64,000 nt of DNA from Paraburkholderia bannensis NBRC 103871 (GCF_000685015.1 NZ_BAYA01000010.1:62001-126000), one strand, 5' to 3'. Numbered from the stretch's first letter, positions 46,193-55,061 are shown. Notes: generated by a model from the letters alone, not told the origin. A program made the numbers and translations.

Positions 46193-46257
46193 GGCGTGTA
46201 CCTTTGTTCAGATGCTTCGTGCGTCGGCGACTCGATGAGCGCGCTGCGGACTGCGGA

Positions 46258-46578
46258 CTACTGACTGCTGGCGCCGGTCGTGCCGCTGCCCACACCAATC
46301 GTATAAGGGTTCGAGGAAACCGGTGGCGCGGAGAACGACTTGTCGTATTGCGTCATCGCCGAGACCGCCGACTGGCCGTCGACGCCCTGCGTGGACGGGT
46401 TGTGTTCGGCCGCATGCGGATCCATGACCTGCGCCTGCTTGACGGCACGCACCGCCTCGCCGAAGTGCGCGTCCCAGACCGGCGTGCTCGTCATGCAGCC
46501 GCCCAGCAGCGTGCAGAGCGCCGTCAGTGGTGCCAGTGGCGTCAATGAGCGAGCGATGCGAAGGCATTCGAGTTTCAT
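46258..46578 (-). CDS. Small lipoprotein of the Tad locus
   Basis: The 106-residue product has a lipobox L-L-G-G-C with Cys28 and a short polar mature part. It lies between the secretin and TadZ genes, the place where other Tad loci have rcpB or cpaD, so it may help the secretin in the outer membrane. ATG 46578 has AAGGAGAA four bases upstream. I do not recognise a domain. Confidence 0.75.
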   Translation of the reverse strand: MKLECLRIARSLTPLAPLTALCTLLGGCMTSTPVWDAHFGEAVRAVKQAQVMDPHAAEHNPSTQGVDGQSAVSAMTQYDKSFSAPPVSSNPYTIGVGSGTTGASSQ

Positions 46579-46595
46579 GAGATTCTCCTTTTTCA

Positions 46596-48317
46596 TCACT
46601 GCTTGACGGGGTTGCCGGCTTGCGCCGCGGCGTCGGGCGACGTGGCTGCCACGTTGGCGGGCGCGCCGATCGCGGTGGTCGACTGCGTGCTTGCTGCGGG
46701 TGCTGCAGGCGTTGCGGGGGCAGCCGGTGCAGCAGGCACTGCCGGTGCGCTGGCTGCGCCGGCAGCGGCCGCTGCACGCGACACGCCGCCACGTCCTTCC
46801 ATGTTTCCGGTCGCGTAGACATCGACTTCGCTCGGCTGCACGAAGCTATCCGTCGGCAGCGGCGGATTCGAGTTGGGCAGCGGCTTGACGAGATGAGGCG
46901 TGATGACGAACACGAGTTCGGTGCGGTCTTGCTGGAACGACGTGCTGCGCAACAGCGCGCCCAGCACCGGCACCTCGCCGAGTCCCGGCACCGCTTTCAG
47001 CGAGCCGGTCACGTTGTTCTTGATGAGGCCGCCAATCGCAAACGACTCGCCGTCGTTCATCTGCACGGTCGTGGATGCGCGGCGCGTCGTGATGAGCGGG
47101 AGGATCGATACGTTGCCCGCGTTGGCCGCGCTCAGCGTGACGCCCGTCGAAGAAAGCTCGGAGACTTCAGGCGCGACGCGCAGATTGATCCTGCCGTTGC
47201 CGAGCACGGTCGGCGTGAACTTCAGGCCGATGCCGAACTCCTCCTGCTGCAGGATGATGCTGCTCGTCGTGCCGCCAACGCTTTGGGGCACCGGGATGAA
47301 GACTTCGCCGCCCGCGAGGAACGTGGCCTCCTGGCCGCTGATGGTGACCAGGTTCGGTTCGGCGAGAATCTTCACGAGGCTATCGGTTTTTTGCGCATCG
47401 ACCGCAACAGCGAGCGGCTTGTTGTTCGCCTTGCTGAAACCCATCGCGCTCGACACGCCCGCCAGCAGGTTGCTCACGAGCGCACCCGTCCACGAACCAA
47501 AGCCACCCTGAATGTTGACCGCTGCGCCGAGCTGGTCGATCAGCGTTTTGTCGACTTCCGCGACTTTCACTTCGAGCATGACCTGCTGGGGCGAATCGAC
47601 GCTCAGCATGTTGATCACGCCGCCCGAATTCTTGCCATCGCCGACACCGGTATGCGCGCTATAGACCTTTGCAATCTCGACGATCTGCTGCGCGGCCTGT
47701 GCGGTCGAGACGCGGCCCGAGAGCACGAGATTGTCGCCTGCCGTGGACACGTGGACATCGCGCTCGTTGGGCAGCAGCTGCGTGAGCGACGCCATCAGGC
47801 CGCCGGAATCGACATTGACCACCACGTCGATGATCCGGCACGAGCCGCCGCGTCCCTGCACGATCATATTGGTCGTGCCCACCGACTGGCCCACGAGATA
47901 GAGCGTGCGCGGCGACAACATGGTTGCCTGCGCAACGGCCGGGTTGCCGAGCGTGCGGTTGAGCACGGGCTCGTCGAGCGGCACGAGCGTCGACTTGCCG
48001 AGCGGCACGACCACCGTGTTTTCGCCACGGATCGGCCCGGTGCAGTTCGGGCCGCGCAGTGGGCCCGTGGACGCGGCCGAAGGCGCCGTCGGGTTGGCGG
48101 GAACCGGCGTCATGCTGATGGTCATCTGCATGGGGCCGTGCCCGAGCGGCGCGGCTGCGGTGGAGGCTTTCGTGGCTTGTTCGTTCTCGCCACCGTCAGT
48201 TGCCAGAGCAGGCTGGGCGATCAACAGCCCGGCGCTGACCCAGGCGGCCACAGCCGTGGCAAGCGGCGTACGACGCAGGCCCAAGCGCCGCGATGGTTGT
48301 TGCAGTGCTGAATTCAT
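46596..48317 (-). CDS. rcpA: Tad pilus outer membrane secretin RcpA/CpaC
   Basis: The 573-residue protein has a signal peptide (ending QPALA), a BON/pilus-MotY-like N-domain with ELVV-type strands (VPLGKSTLVPLDEPV) and the secretin domain (residues about 260-480, VPVLGALLRSTSFQQDRTELVFVITP). It ends in a long Ala/Pro-rich tail that is probably disordered. It forms the pore for the pilus. An in-frame TTG seven codons upstream is not used. Confidence 0.92.
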   Translation of the reverse strand: MNSALQQPSRRLGLRRTPLATAVAAWVSAGLLIAQPALATDGGENEQATKASTAAAPLGHGPMQMTISMTPVPANPTAPSAASTGPLRGPNCTGPIRGENTVVVPLGKSTLVPLDEPVLNRTLGNPAVAQATMLSPRTLYLVGQSVGTTNMIVQGRGGSCRIIDVVVNVDSGGLMASLTQLLPNERDVHVSTAGDNLVLSGRVSTAQAAQQIVEIAKVYSAHTGVGDGKNSGGVINMLSVDSPQQVMLEVKVAEVDKTLIDQLGAAVNIQGGFGSWTGALVSNLLAGVSSAMGFSKANNKPLAVAVDAQKTDSLVKILAEPNLVTISGQEATFLAGGEVFIPVPQSVGGTTSSIILQQEEFGIGLKFTPTVLGNGRINLRVAPEVSELSSTGVTLSAANAGNVSILPLITTRRASTTVQMNDGESFAIGGLIKNNVTGSLKAVPGLGEVPVLGALLRSTSFQQDRTELVFVITPHLVKPLPNSNPPLPTDSFVQPSEVDVYATGNMEGRGGVSRAAAAAGAASAPAVPAAPAAPATPAAPAASTQSTTAIGAPANVAATSPDAAAQAGNPVKQ

Positions 48318-48424
48318 GACGAAAAGCCCCCGTTTCAAGTCTGTTTTTCGTGGTGTCTGTCGTGGTGCTTCTTACGCGCCCGGTCGCGCGCGCGCACCTC
48401 TTTAACCTGTTGATGCAGCCGTTA

Positions 48425-49246
48425 TCAGAAACACTCTTGCGTGCTGGTGACGCCGGAGATGACACCGATGCAATCGCGTTTCGGCGCGCGGTGTTCCGCA
48501 TAGCGAACGCGCGTGGGTTTCACAGGCGCCGGAGCGGGCGCGGGCGCCGCCGTACCCAGCAACGTGTCCTTGGTCGCGCCGTCGGTGCTCAGGCGCTTTT
48601 CGTCGATCTGGTTGCGCAACACGAGCGACAGGGTGCCCACGCTGCGCGCGAGATCGAGCTTCTCGGCCTGTTGCGGCGTCACTTCCAGCGTGACGGCATT
48701 CACCACCTTGGGCGCGGTGTCTTCGCGGCTCACCTGCTGCGCAATCGCCAGCACAAGAATCTTCTCCAGCACCGTTTTGGAAATGCTCGATTGATCGGTG
48801 TGGCCCGGCTCCTGGGTATTGACGATCACGTCGACGTAATTGCCCGGCAAGGCGAAGCCCGCCACCCCCACCACGTCATTGACGCGCACCGTGATGGCCC
48901 GGTTGCCATCGGCAATGACCGCCGACAGACCGCCCTTCGTGCCGGCGGGAGCAAGCTTCGCTTCGATCAGCGGCTCGCCCTTCGCCACGCTCGAACGCAC
49001 GACGCGTCCTTGCAGCAGCTTCGCGTCCTTGAAGACGCCAGCAGGCAGGCTGTCGGCGGGCCAGCTGACCGTATGAACCATGTTGGGTTCGATTGGCTCG
49101 CCGAGGCTGATGTCCTGCGTGGCCACCGCCACGGACGTGACGCCGCTCGTCGAGGTCTGCACGAGCCAGCGTGACGCCGACAGTGCGGCCGCCAGGCCCG
49201 CCACCAGGGCAACGACAAGCATCATCAATGCGCGACTGTTTTTCAT
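48425..49246 (-). CDS. rcpC: Tad pilus assembly protein RcpC/CpaB
   Basis: The 273-residue protein has one N-terminal membrane helix and the SAF domain of CpaB (ISLGEPIEPNMVHTVSWPADSLPAG, VAKGEPLIEAKLAP, YVDVIVNTQEP). It helps the secretin and pilus pass the periplasm. GAGGAG is seven bases before ATG 49246. A 107-base gap follows before the secretin gene. Confidence 0.9.
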   Translation of the reverse strand: MKNSRALMMLVVALVAGLAAALSASRWLVQTSTSGVTSVAVATQDISLGEPIEPNMVHTVSWPADSLPAGVFKDAKLLQGRVVRSSVAKGEPLIEAKLAPAGTKGGLSAVIADGNRAITVRVNDVVGVAGFALPGNYVDVIVNTQEPGHTDQSSISKTVLEKILVLAIAQQVSREDTAPKVVNAVTLEVTPQQAEKLDLARSVGTLSLVLRNQIDEKRLSTDGATKDTLLGTAAPAPAPAPVKPTRVRYAEHRAPKRDCIGVISGVTSTQECF

Positions 49247-49290
49247 GGCAAAGCTCCTCATTAACGGCGGTATGGAGGCCGCCTCGCCGG

Positions 49291-49833
49291 CTAGACTGCG
49301 GCGAACAGCACGCCGATCGTTGCGCTCGCAATGGCCACGCCGTAGGGCAAGGTGCCTAGCGACGCAGGCTGAGCGTGCGTGGTCGCGACGCCGATCCCCA
49401 CTGCGTCAGGCAGCAGCCACGCGCAGCTCCTGCGGATCAGCCGTATCAAATCCCGGGTCTTGCCCCGCTTCACGATCACCGCGATAGACCACACGCCGCC
49501 GACCAGAAGCGTCACAAGTACGATATGTAGTGCGAAGGCAGGCCCGACCCACGCGCCGATTGTCGTCATCAGCTTGACGTCGCCGGCAGCCATCCCGCGC
49601 ACCAGATAAAACGGCAACAACAACGCGAAGCCCGCAAGCGCACCCTCGATCCAGATTGCGCCTCCCCGTTGCGGGCCCCACAACCACACTTGCGCGAGCA
49701 GCGCGGCGATCAGGCCGGTCAATACAATGCGGTTCGGAATACGCCGCGCTACGAGATCCGTGCTGGCCGTCACGATGGCCAGCACGACCACACACAGCGG
49801 AACAGGTTGCGGTGGAAGATGTTCGGCAAACAT
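49291..49833 (-). CDS. tadV: Prepilin peptidase TadV/CpaA (A24 family)
   Basis: The 180-residue membrane peptidase has the two catalytic aspartates in STDLVARRIPN and MAAGDVKLM. It lacks the N-methyltransferase domain of PilD, as usual for TadV. It cleaves Flp and the pseudopilins after glycine. GAGGGA precedes ATG 49833. Confidence 0.92.
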   Translation of the reverse strand: MFAEHLPPQPVPLCVVVLAIVTASTDLVARRIPNRIVLTGLIAALLAQVWLWGPQRGGAIWIEGALAGFALLLPFYLVRGMAAGDVKLMTTIGAWVGPAFALHIVLVTLLVGGVWSIAVIVKRGKTRDLIRLIRRSCAWLLPDAVGIGVATTHAQPASLGTLPYGVAIASATIGVLFAAV

Positions 49834-49919
49834 GGCGTCCCTCGTTGTGTATCGGGTCGACTGGAGTCTCTTGAGGAGCAGACGAATCGCAGACGGCGAT
49901 TCGTCTGCCACCTCGCGGT

Positions 49920-50090
49920 TCAGATCGAGGCGCCGATATTGGTGAAAATCGTCGAGAGCGTCGTCCCGAGCGTCTTGACCGTACCGACGATGGCGAGAGC
50001 GATCAGCGAACCGAGCAGTGCGTATTCGATGGCGCTGATGCCGTCTTCGTCACGGATGAACTGGCTTGCCTTGGCGATGATGTTCTTCAT
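49920..50090 (-). CDS. flp: Flp/Fap type IVb pilin
   Basis: The 56-residue pilin has the short leader MKNIIAKASQFIRDEDG, then the Flp motif with Glu22-Tyr23 at mature positions 5-6 and a hydrophobic helix. Cleavage is expected after Gly17. The ATG at 50090 has GGAG six bases before it. It is the first gene of the Tad operon; a sigma-54 promoter lies upstream. Confidence 0.94.
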   Translation of the reverse strand: MKNIIAKASQFIRDEDGISAIEYALLGSLIALAIVGTVKTLGTTLSTIFTNIGASI

Positions 50091-50523
50091 GATTAACTCC
50101 ATTAGGATGACTACATAAATCCCTTCGCCGGAATTGGCGTTGGGGTGAACGACATTAAGACTCGACTGGAAAGCCTGGCGAGCAGGCCTAACGCAACTGG
50201 ATGGTCACGCTCCGGCTAGCGGTCGAACGGATCGCGCTTGCCGGCACGGCGCACACCGCAACAGCGGGCATTAGCAACAGCGTGCCGCCGATGGATGCGT
50301 GAAGGTGAAGGTTCCGCCGTGCGGCCAGCGTCCAGCGTGCTGGCACGCAACGGCAGGAAAAGATGAAACCGATACAGCTTGTAATGGCCCCGTAGCTCAT
50401 TTTTATTACCCCGATTACCCCGTTTTACCTCGCTTTGTTCTTATCCGGTCTATGCCGGTGCTGTGCGTCAAGCCTGCGATCTGTTTCTTCTACGACATCG
50501 CCGACTTGCGTAACTAGTCCTAG
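50091..50523. other. Long leader between the sigma-54 promoter and flp
   Basis: About 430 bases separate the predicted promoter from flp. A 70-codon minus-strand frame at 50188-50400 (MSYGAITSC...) contains a hydrophobic stretch but no recognisable family, and the ribosome site is weak. GGGGTAAT is repeated in tandem just before it. I leave it uncalled. Confidence 0.4.
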
Positions 50524-50539
50524 GCAAGGTACGGGCCAG
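50524..50539 (-). promoter_or_regulatory. Sigma-54 promoter for the Tad operon
   Basis: On the minus strand TGGCCCGTACCTTGCC matches the sigma-54 consensus TGGCACG-N4-TTGC at every position but one, with the exact GG-N10-GC spacing. Transcription should start near 50512 and run into flp. A sigma-54 activator gene lies 3 kb away. Confidence 0.75.
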
Positions 50540-51101
50540 CTCCCCGACAAGCCCGAAAACATTGGGTTCAAGCCGAATCGGCAAGATTTTCCTGCCTATA
50601 GCCAGCAATCGAAAATGTTACTGATCTGATACATCAGCTTTATGCCGGTCTGGACACGACCGGGCGGCTACAGCCTTGTGCCAAAAGGGCTTTGGCGTCT
50701 CTTGTCGGGAGTTTCCCTGGGCTGTCGCGGTGCTGCTTTGTGCAGCCTTCCAGGCCACCCTGGCGAACAACGAACCGTGGTTGATACAACACTGAAACAT
50801 CGCCCTGCTTTTCAACCGACAAATAGGCCGAATCTGGCCACGATCCGGCAGCGATCCGCCTGCCGCCCGAACTGCTGGAATATGCCGGCTTGAAACGCCC
50901 GCCGATTTCTACGCATAATCAATCGAGAGAACGTGCATGCGGAATGAATAATCAAAGCGCAATGCGGACAAATGAAGCGGATCGCAACATCTGATCGCCA
51001 ATTCGCGTATGCACGGACGGTGATGAAATAGCAGCACTACACAAGTCTCACGACCGGATGACACGTTGCTCCGGATCGGCGGACCTTTCGGGGGCAGGGC
51101 C
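50540..51101. other. Intergenic region upstream of tad promoter and GT87 gene
   Basis: No gene is supported in these 560 bases. They hold a dyad TGTTACTGATCTGATACA at 50616-50633 (see findings) and the promoter of the glycosyltransferase genes, which I cannot place. Confidence 0.5.
50616..50633. promoter_or_regulatory. TGT-N12-ACA dyad upstream of the sigma-54 promoter
   Basis: TGTTACTGATCTGATACA is symmetrical at 12 of 18 positions around GATC and lies about 85 bases upstream of the -24 element, the usual distance for an enhancer-binding protein site. Confidence 0.35.
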
Positions 51102-52376
51102 ATGGAATTACCCATTTATTCGGCGCGCGGTGCCAGCAATCGGGTGCAGGGCTGGCTGACGCGTGAGCGTTTCATCCTGTACAGCGTCACGATGTGCATT
51201 CTCTACGCCCTCTTCCTGGGGCTGTGGGCGCGCGTCACGCATGGCTTTGTCGGAACCGACACGGCCAAACCGGCGGGCGACTTCGCTGTCTTCTGGAGCG
51301 CATCGCACGTCATGCTGCACGGCACGGCGCAGCAGGTCTACAACTTCAACACTTTCTCCGTGGCGGAACGAGCCCTGTCAGGCATGTTTCCGAAGAACTC
51401 GTTCCTGCCGTGGCTTTATCCGCCGACCTTCCTCGTACTGGTCACGCCGCTGGCGCTCCTGCCTTTCCTGCTCTCGTATGCGCTCTTTATCGGCGCGAGC
51501 CTGTTTGCGTATGTCAAAGGCGCGCTCGCGGTCTCGCGCCTGGCGCAGTGGAGCGGCAGCGCCCGCATGGCCGTTCTGTTGCTCGTGACGTCGCCTTGCG
51601 TGTTCGTCGCCGCGCTGTTCGGACAGAATTCGCTGCTCACGGCCTCGCTTGCCGTCTTCGCGGTGCGCTGGGTCGAGCGCTATCCGGTGCGCGCCGGCAT
51701 CTGCATCGGACTGCTATGCATCAAGCCGCAAATGGCCGTGGTCTTCCCGTTTGTGCTGATCGCCACGCGCGCCTGGCGTACCTTCGCGAGCGCCGCGGTC
51801 ACTGTCCTCGTCTGTGCGGGCGTGAGCATCGCCGTTTGCGGCACGCATACGATCAAGCTTTCGTTTCTCGCCGCGGATCTCGCACGCAGCCTCCTGCTGG
51901 AGCACGGGCCGAACTTCTGGCTCGCCTCGCCGACGACGTTTGCCGCGCTGCGCCTGGGTGATGCGCCGCTGCCCGTTGCCTATCTGATCCAGGGAGCCGT
52001 CGCCACGCTGGCCGTCGCATCGGCCTGTCAGGTGTGGAGCAGGACGCGCGACGCCGGTGCGCGGGCCGCGACACTCGCGCTGGCCACGCTGATCGCCAAT
52101 CCTTATGTATGGCACTACGAACTGGCCTGGCTCGGCCTCACGCTCGCGTGGCTGCTGGCGACGGGACTGCGCTCGGGATGGCTGCGCGGCGAACAGACGG
52201 TCATCGTCCTCGCATGGCTGTTGCCGCTGTTCGAACTGTTCAATCGCTATCTGGAAATGCCGCAGATCGGCCCTATCGTGCTGTTGATTACGCTGTTGGT
52301 CGTGCTGCGCCGGGTGCGCGAGCCGGAGGCCGCACAGGCGGCACAGGCAACACGGACGGCACGCGCACTCGCGTGA
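51102..52376 (+). CDS. DUF2029/GT87-type membrane glycosyltransferase
   Basis: The 424-residue protein has about ten membrane helices and an early periplasmic loop with DTAKPAGDFAVFWSASHVMLHG, where the acidic residue is the likely catalytic base, as in GT87 polyprenyl-phosphate mannosyltransferase-type enzymes. The C-terminus is Ala/Arg-rich. ATG 51102 is taken (MELPIYS). It is 92 bases upstream of the GT2 gene, so the pair may build and transfer a lipid-linked sugar. Confidence 0.8.
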   Translation: MELPIYSARGASNRVQGWLTRERFILYSVTMCILYALFLGLWARVTHGFVGTDTAKPAGDFAVFWSASHVMLHGTAQQVYNFNTFSVAERALSGMFPKNSFLPWLYPPTFLVLVTPLALLPFLLSYALFIGASLFAYVKGALAVSRLAQWSGSARMAVLLLVTSPCVFVAALFGQNSLLTASLAVFAVRWVERYPVRAGICIGLLCIKPQMAVVFPFVLIATRAWRTFASAAVTVLVCAGVSIAVCGTHTIKLSFLAADLARSLLLEHGPNFWLASPTTFAALRLGDAPLPVAYLIQGAVATLAVASACQVWSRTRDAGARAATLALATLIANPYVWHYELAWLGLTLAWLLATGLRSGWLRGEQTVIVLAWLLPLFELFNRYLEMPQIGPIVLLITLLVVLRRVREPEAAQAAQATRTARALA

Positions 52377-52468
52377 ACGAGTCAGGAAAAGCTATCTAGA
52401 AGCTGGAAGCACGGTTGCAAGAATCGAACGACGCGGCCCGACGCCGCGCAAGCTGAACCGGGGGAATC

Positions 52469-53530
52469 ATGAACACACGTAACAGCAAGCCGCTGGTCTC
52501 GATGGTGGTGCCGTTCTACAACGAAGGCGAAGCCGTCGAGCGCTTTTTCGAAAAGCTCGTGCCGGTGCTGGAAGACGTCGCGTCGATACGGTTCGAGATC
52601 GTCTGCATCAACGACGGCAGCAGCGACGCAACGCTCGATAAGCTCGTCCACGCTAGCGCACAGGACGCGCGTATCCGCGTAATCGATCTCACGCGCAACT
52701 TCGGCAAGGAGGCCGCGTTGACGGCAGGGATCGACGAGGCCTTCGGCGACGCCGTGATTCCGATTGACGCCGATCTCCAGGATCCGCCCAGCCTGATTCC
52801 GGTGATGATCGAACACTGGCGCGCAGGCGCCGATGTCGTGGCCGCGCGGCGCGCCAACCGCGACTGCGATACGTGGACGAAGCGCACCGCCGCCGGGCTC
52901 TACTACCGCGTGCACAACGCCCTCTCCGAAGTGAAACTGCCCGAGAACGTCGGCGATTTCCGCCTGATGGATCGCGAAGTCGTCAACGCCCTGCGGCGGC
53001 TGCCAGAGCGCCGGCGCTTCATGAAGGGGCTGTTCGCGTGGCTGGGCTATCGGACGGTGATCGTCGACTACGAGCGCGAAGCGCGCAGTGCCGGGCATTC
53101 AAAATTCTCCGGGTGGCGGCTGTGGAATTTCGCACTGGAGGGCATCACCGGCTTCAGCACGGTGCCGCTGCGCATCTGGACTTATATTGGTTTGTCCATC
53201 GCGGCGGGCGCCTTTCTTTATGGCGGCTTTATCGTGGCGCGCACCATGCTGTTCGGCAATCCTGTGCCGGGCTATGCGTCGCTGCTCAGCGTGCTGCTTT
53301 TCATGGGCGGCATCGAGCTAATCGGCATCGGCGTGGTCGGCGAATATGTCGGGCGCATTTACCACGAAACCAAGGGCCGTCCGGTCTATCTGGTGCGGCG
53401 GCGCTATCAGGCGAGAAAAAAGGTCAGCGCGCTGCCGATCAGCCGTTCCCCTTCGCGCACCGCGCAAGTCGTCAAGCTGGACTTCGCACTGCGCCGCACA
53501 ACGCCGCGCATACGCGCAGCGGGACGCTAG
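52469..53530 (+). CDS. GT2-family glycosyltransferase (GtrB/DPM-like)
   Basis: The 353-residue protein has a GT-A domain with VSMVVPFYNEGEAVERFF, INDGSSDATLD and the metal-binding IDADLQDP, and two C-terminal membrane helices, as in GtrB and polyprenyl-phosphate glycosyltransferases. It should move a sugar from a nucleotide donor to a polyprenyl phosphate, and the adjacent GT87-like protein could then use the product. GGGGGAATC precedes the ATG. Confidence 0.9.
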   Translation: MNTRNSKPLVSMVVPFYNEGEAVERFFEKLVPVLEDVASIRFEIVCINDGSSDATLDKLVHASAQDARIRVIDLTRNFGKEAALTAGIDEAFGDAVIPIDADLQDPPSLIPVMIEHWRAGADVVAARRANRDCDTWTKRTAAGLYYRVHNALSEVKLPENVGDFRLMDREVVNALRRLPERRRFMKGLFAWLGYRTVIVDYEREARSAGHSKFSGWRLWNFALEGITGFSTVPLRIWTYIGLSIAAGAFLYGGFIVARTMLFGNPVPGYASLLSVLLFMGGIELIGIGVVGEYVGRIYHETKGRPVYLVRRRYQARKKVSALPISRSPSRTAQVVKLDFALRRTTPRIRAAGR

Positions 53531-53726
53531 TGTCGATTAAATTTAGTGCCACTTCAGCGAGATCCCCCAAAACCACTACGCAAAAACTTGATGCGGTATT
53601 GATCTGATTGAAAGTGCAGCAAGCATGAATTAAGGTAGTTCTATGTATGGCGCTGCAGCATTTAGATATCACGGGTAAACACGGTGAATTGCTGTTCGCA
53701 GGCGTCAAATAGGGTTGGGGGGATAC
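53531..53726. other. Gap upstream of the sigma-54 activator
   Basis: AT-rich intergenic stretch of 196 bases without a gene; it should contain the activator's own promoter. I see no sigma-54 site here. Confidence 0.5.
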
Positions 53727-55061
53727 ATGGATACCTTATCGGCTTCGTTGGCGACGGAGCGCCCGGTTCTTTACGTCTCGGATAATCCGAATCGGCATAT
53801 TGTCGATTTGCTTACGGCGGCCGCATGGCACGTCGTGGCGGCGACCCCTGCGGAACTGGCCGGCGACGCGACCGCGAATGCTGCGTCGCGCGTCGGCCTG
53901 ATCGAGTTGCCGCACGACGTCTCGCCGGAGCAGTTGAGTGCACTGCAAAAGTGCACGCGGCGCGCGAAAGTCACGTGGATTGCGCTCGTTCATCCCGGCC
54001 AGGCCAGTGCGGCCGCGACGCGTCAATTCATCGTCGATCACTGCTACGACTTCATCACAGCGCCCTACCCCGAACAAAGCCTGTTGTTCGCAATCGGCCA
54101 CGCCTATGGGCTGGCGACGCTGCGCGACGCATCGAGCACCGCTCATGACGAACCCAGGCGCATCAGCAGCCGCCGCGCGCACGGCCAGTTCGACATGATC
54201 GGCGAATGCGAATCGATGCAGGAGCTCTACCGCGGCATTCAAAAATGTGCGCGCACGGCCGCTCCGGTTTTTATCTCCGGCGAATCAGGCACCGGCAAGG
54301 AACTCGCAGCGCGCGCGATTCACAATCGTTCGTCACGCGCGCGCCAGAGCTATGTCGCCATCAATTGCGCGGCCATTCCGACCACCCTGCTGCAAGCCGA
54401 ATTGTTCGGCCACGAACGTGGCGCATTCACGGGCGCGATGCAGCAGAAGATCGGCCGCATCGAATCGGCCGCGCACGGCACGCTGTTTCTCGACGAAATC
54501 GGCGACATGCCTTATTCGTGCCAGGCGGTCTTGCTACGGTTCCTGCAGGAAGGCACCTTCGAGCGTCTCGGCAGCAATACGCCTATCAAGGTAGACGTGC
54601 GCATTATTTCGGCGACCCATGTCGACCTGGAAGCCGCCGTGGCGCAGGGCAAGTTTCGCGCCGACCTCTATCATCGGCTGTGCGTGCTGAAGGTCACGAA
54701 TCCGCCGCTGCGCGAGCGCGATACCGATATCGAACTGCTCGCCCAGCACGCGCTCGCGCTCTACAAAAAAGAAGCGCAGTGCAAGATTCGCGGCTTTTCC
54801 GAAGATGCCCTGGCGGCGCTGCATCAATACGATTGGCCCGGCAATGTGCGCGAACTCTTCAATTGCATCCGGCGCACGCTCGTGATGGCGGAAAACCCGC
54901 TCATTACTGCCGCCGATCTCGGCCTGCATACCCTGCCCGAATCGCTAGGCGACGCATTGAACGTGGCGCAGGCAGAGACGCATGCGAGCGCAACGACCGC
55001 TCCGGCTGCGGCGGCCAGCGCGAACAGGACGGCACGTTCCAGCACTACCGCGCACGCTTAG
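53727..55061 (+). CDS. Sigma-54-dependent activator with degenerate receiver, no C-terminal helix-turn-helix seen
   Basis: The 444-residue protein has a receiver-like N-terminal domain (about 8-125) followed by an AAA+ domain with Walker A GESGTGKE (185-192), the sigma-54 contact loop GAFTGA (232-237) and LFLDEIGDM. In the receiver the phospho-Asp position reads LIEL, with Glu60 where Asp is expected, and the conserved Lys is replaced by Ala112 in FITAPYP. So phosphorylation is unlikely; VpsR-like ligand control, perhaps by c-di-GMP, is one option. After the AAA+ part only an Ala/Thr/Ser-rich tail follows, not a Fis-type helix-turn-helix. ATG 53727 follows GGGGGG. It is the best candidate activator of the sigma-54 promoter upstream of flp. 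Confidence 0.85.
   Translation: MDTLSASLATERPVLYVSDNPNRHIVDLLTAAAWHVVAATPAELAGDATANAASRVGLIELPHDVSPEQLSALQKCTRRAKVTWIALVHPGQASAAATRQFIVDHCYDFITAPYPEQSLLFAIGHAYGLATLRDASSTAHDEPRRISSRRAHGQFDMIGECESMQELYRGIQKCARTAAPVFISGESGTGKELAARAIHNRSSRARQSYVAINCAAIPTTLLQAELFGHERGAFTGAMQQKIGRIESAAHGTLFLDEIGDMPYSCQAVLLRFLQEGTFERLGSNTPIKVDVRIISATHVDLEAAVAQGKFRADLYHRLCVLKVTNPPLRERDTDIELLAQHALALYKKEAQCKIRGFSEDALAALHQYDWPGNVRELFNCIRRTLVMAENPLITAADLGLHTLPESLGDALNVAQAETHASATTAPAAAASANRTARSSTTAHA

Noticed and set aside
46620..48311. 563-codon plus-strand frame opposite the secretin gene
   Set aside because: Arg/His-rich shadow; the secretin and its operon context are unambiguous.
50188..50400. 70-codon minus-strand frame upstream of flp
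   Set aside because: Weak ribosome site and no family; recorded only as part of the leader.
51059..51069. TGACACGTTGC as a possible sigma-54 site before the GT87 gene
   Set aside because: The -24-like and -12-like parts are adjacent, so the required ten-base spacing is missing.
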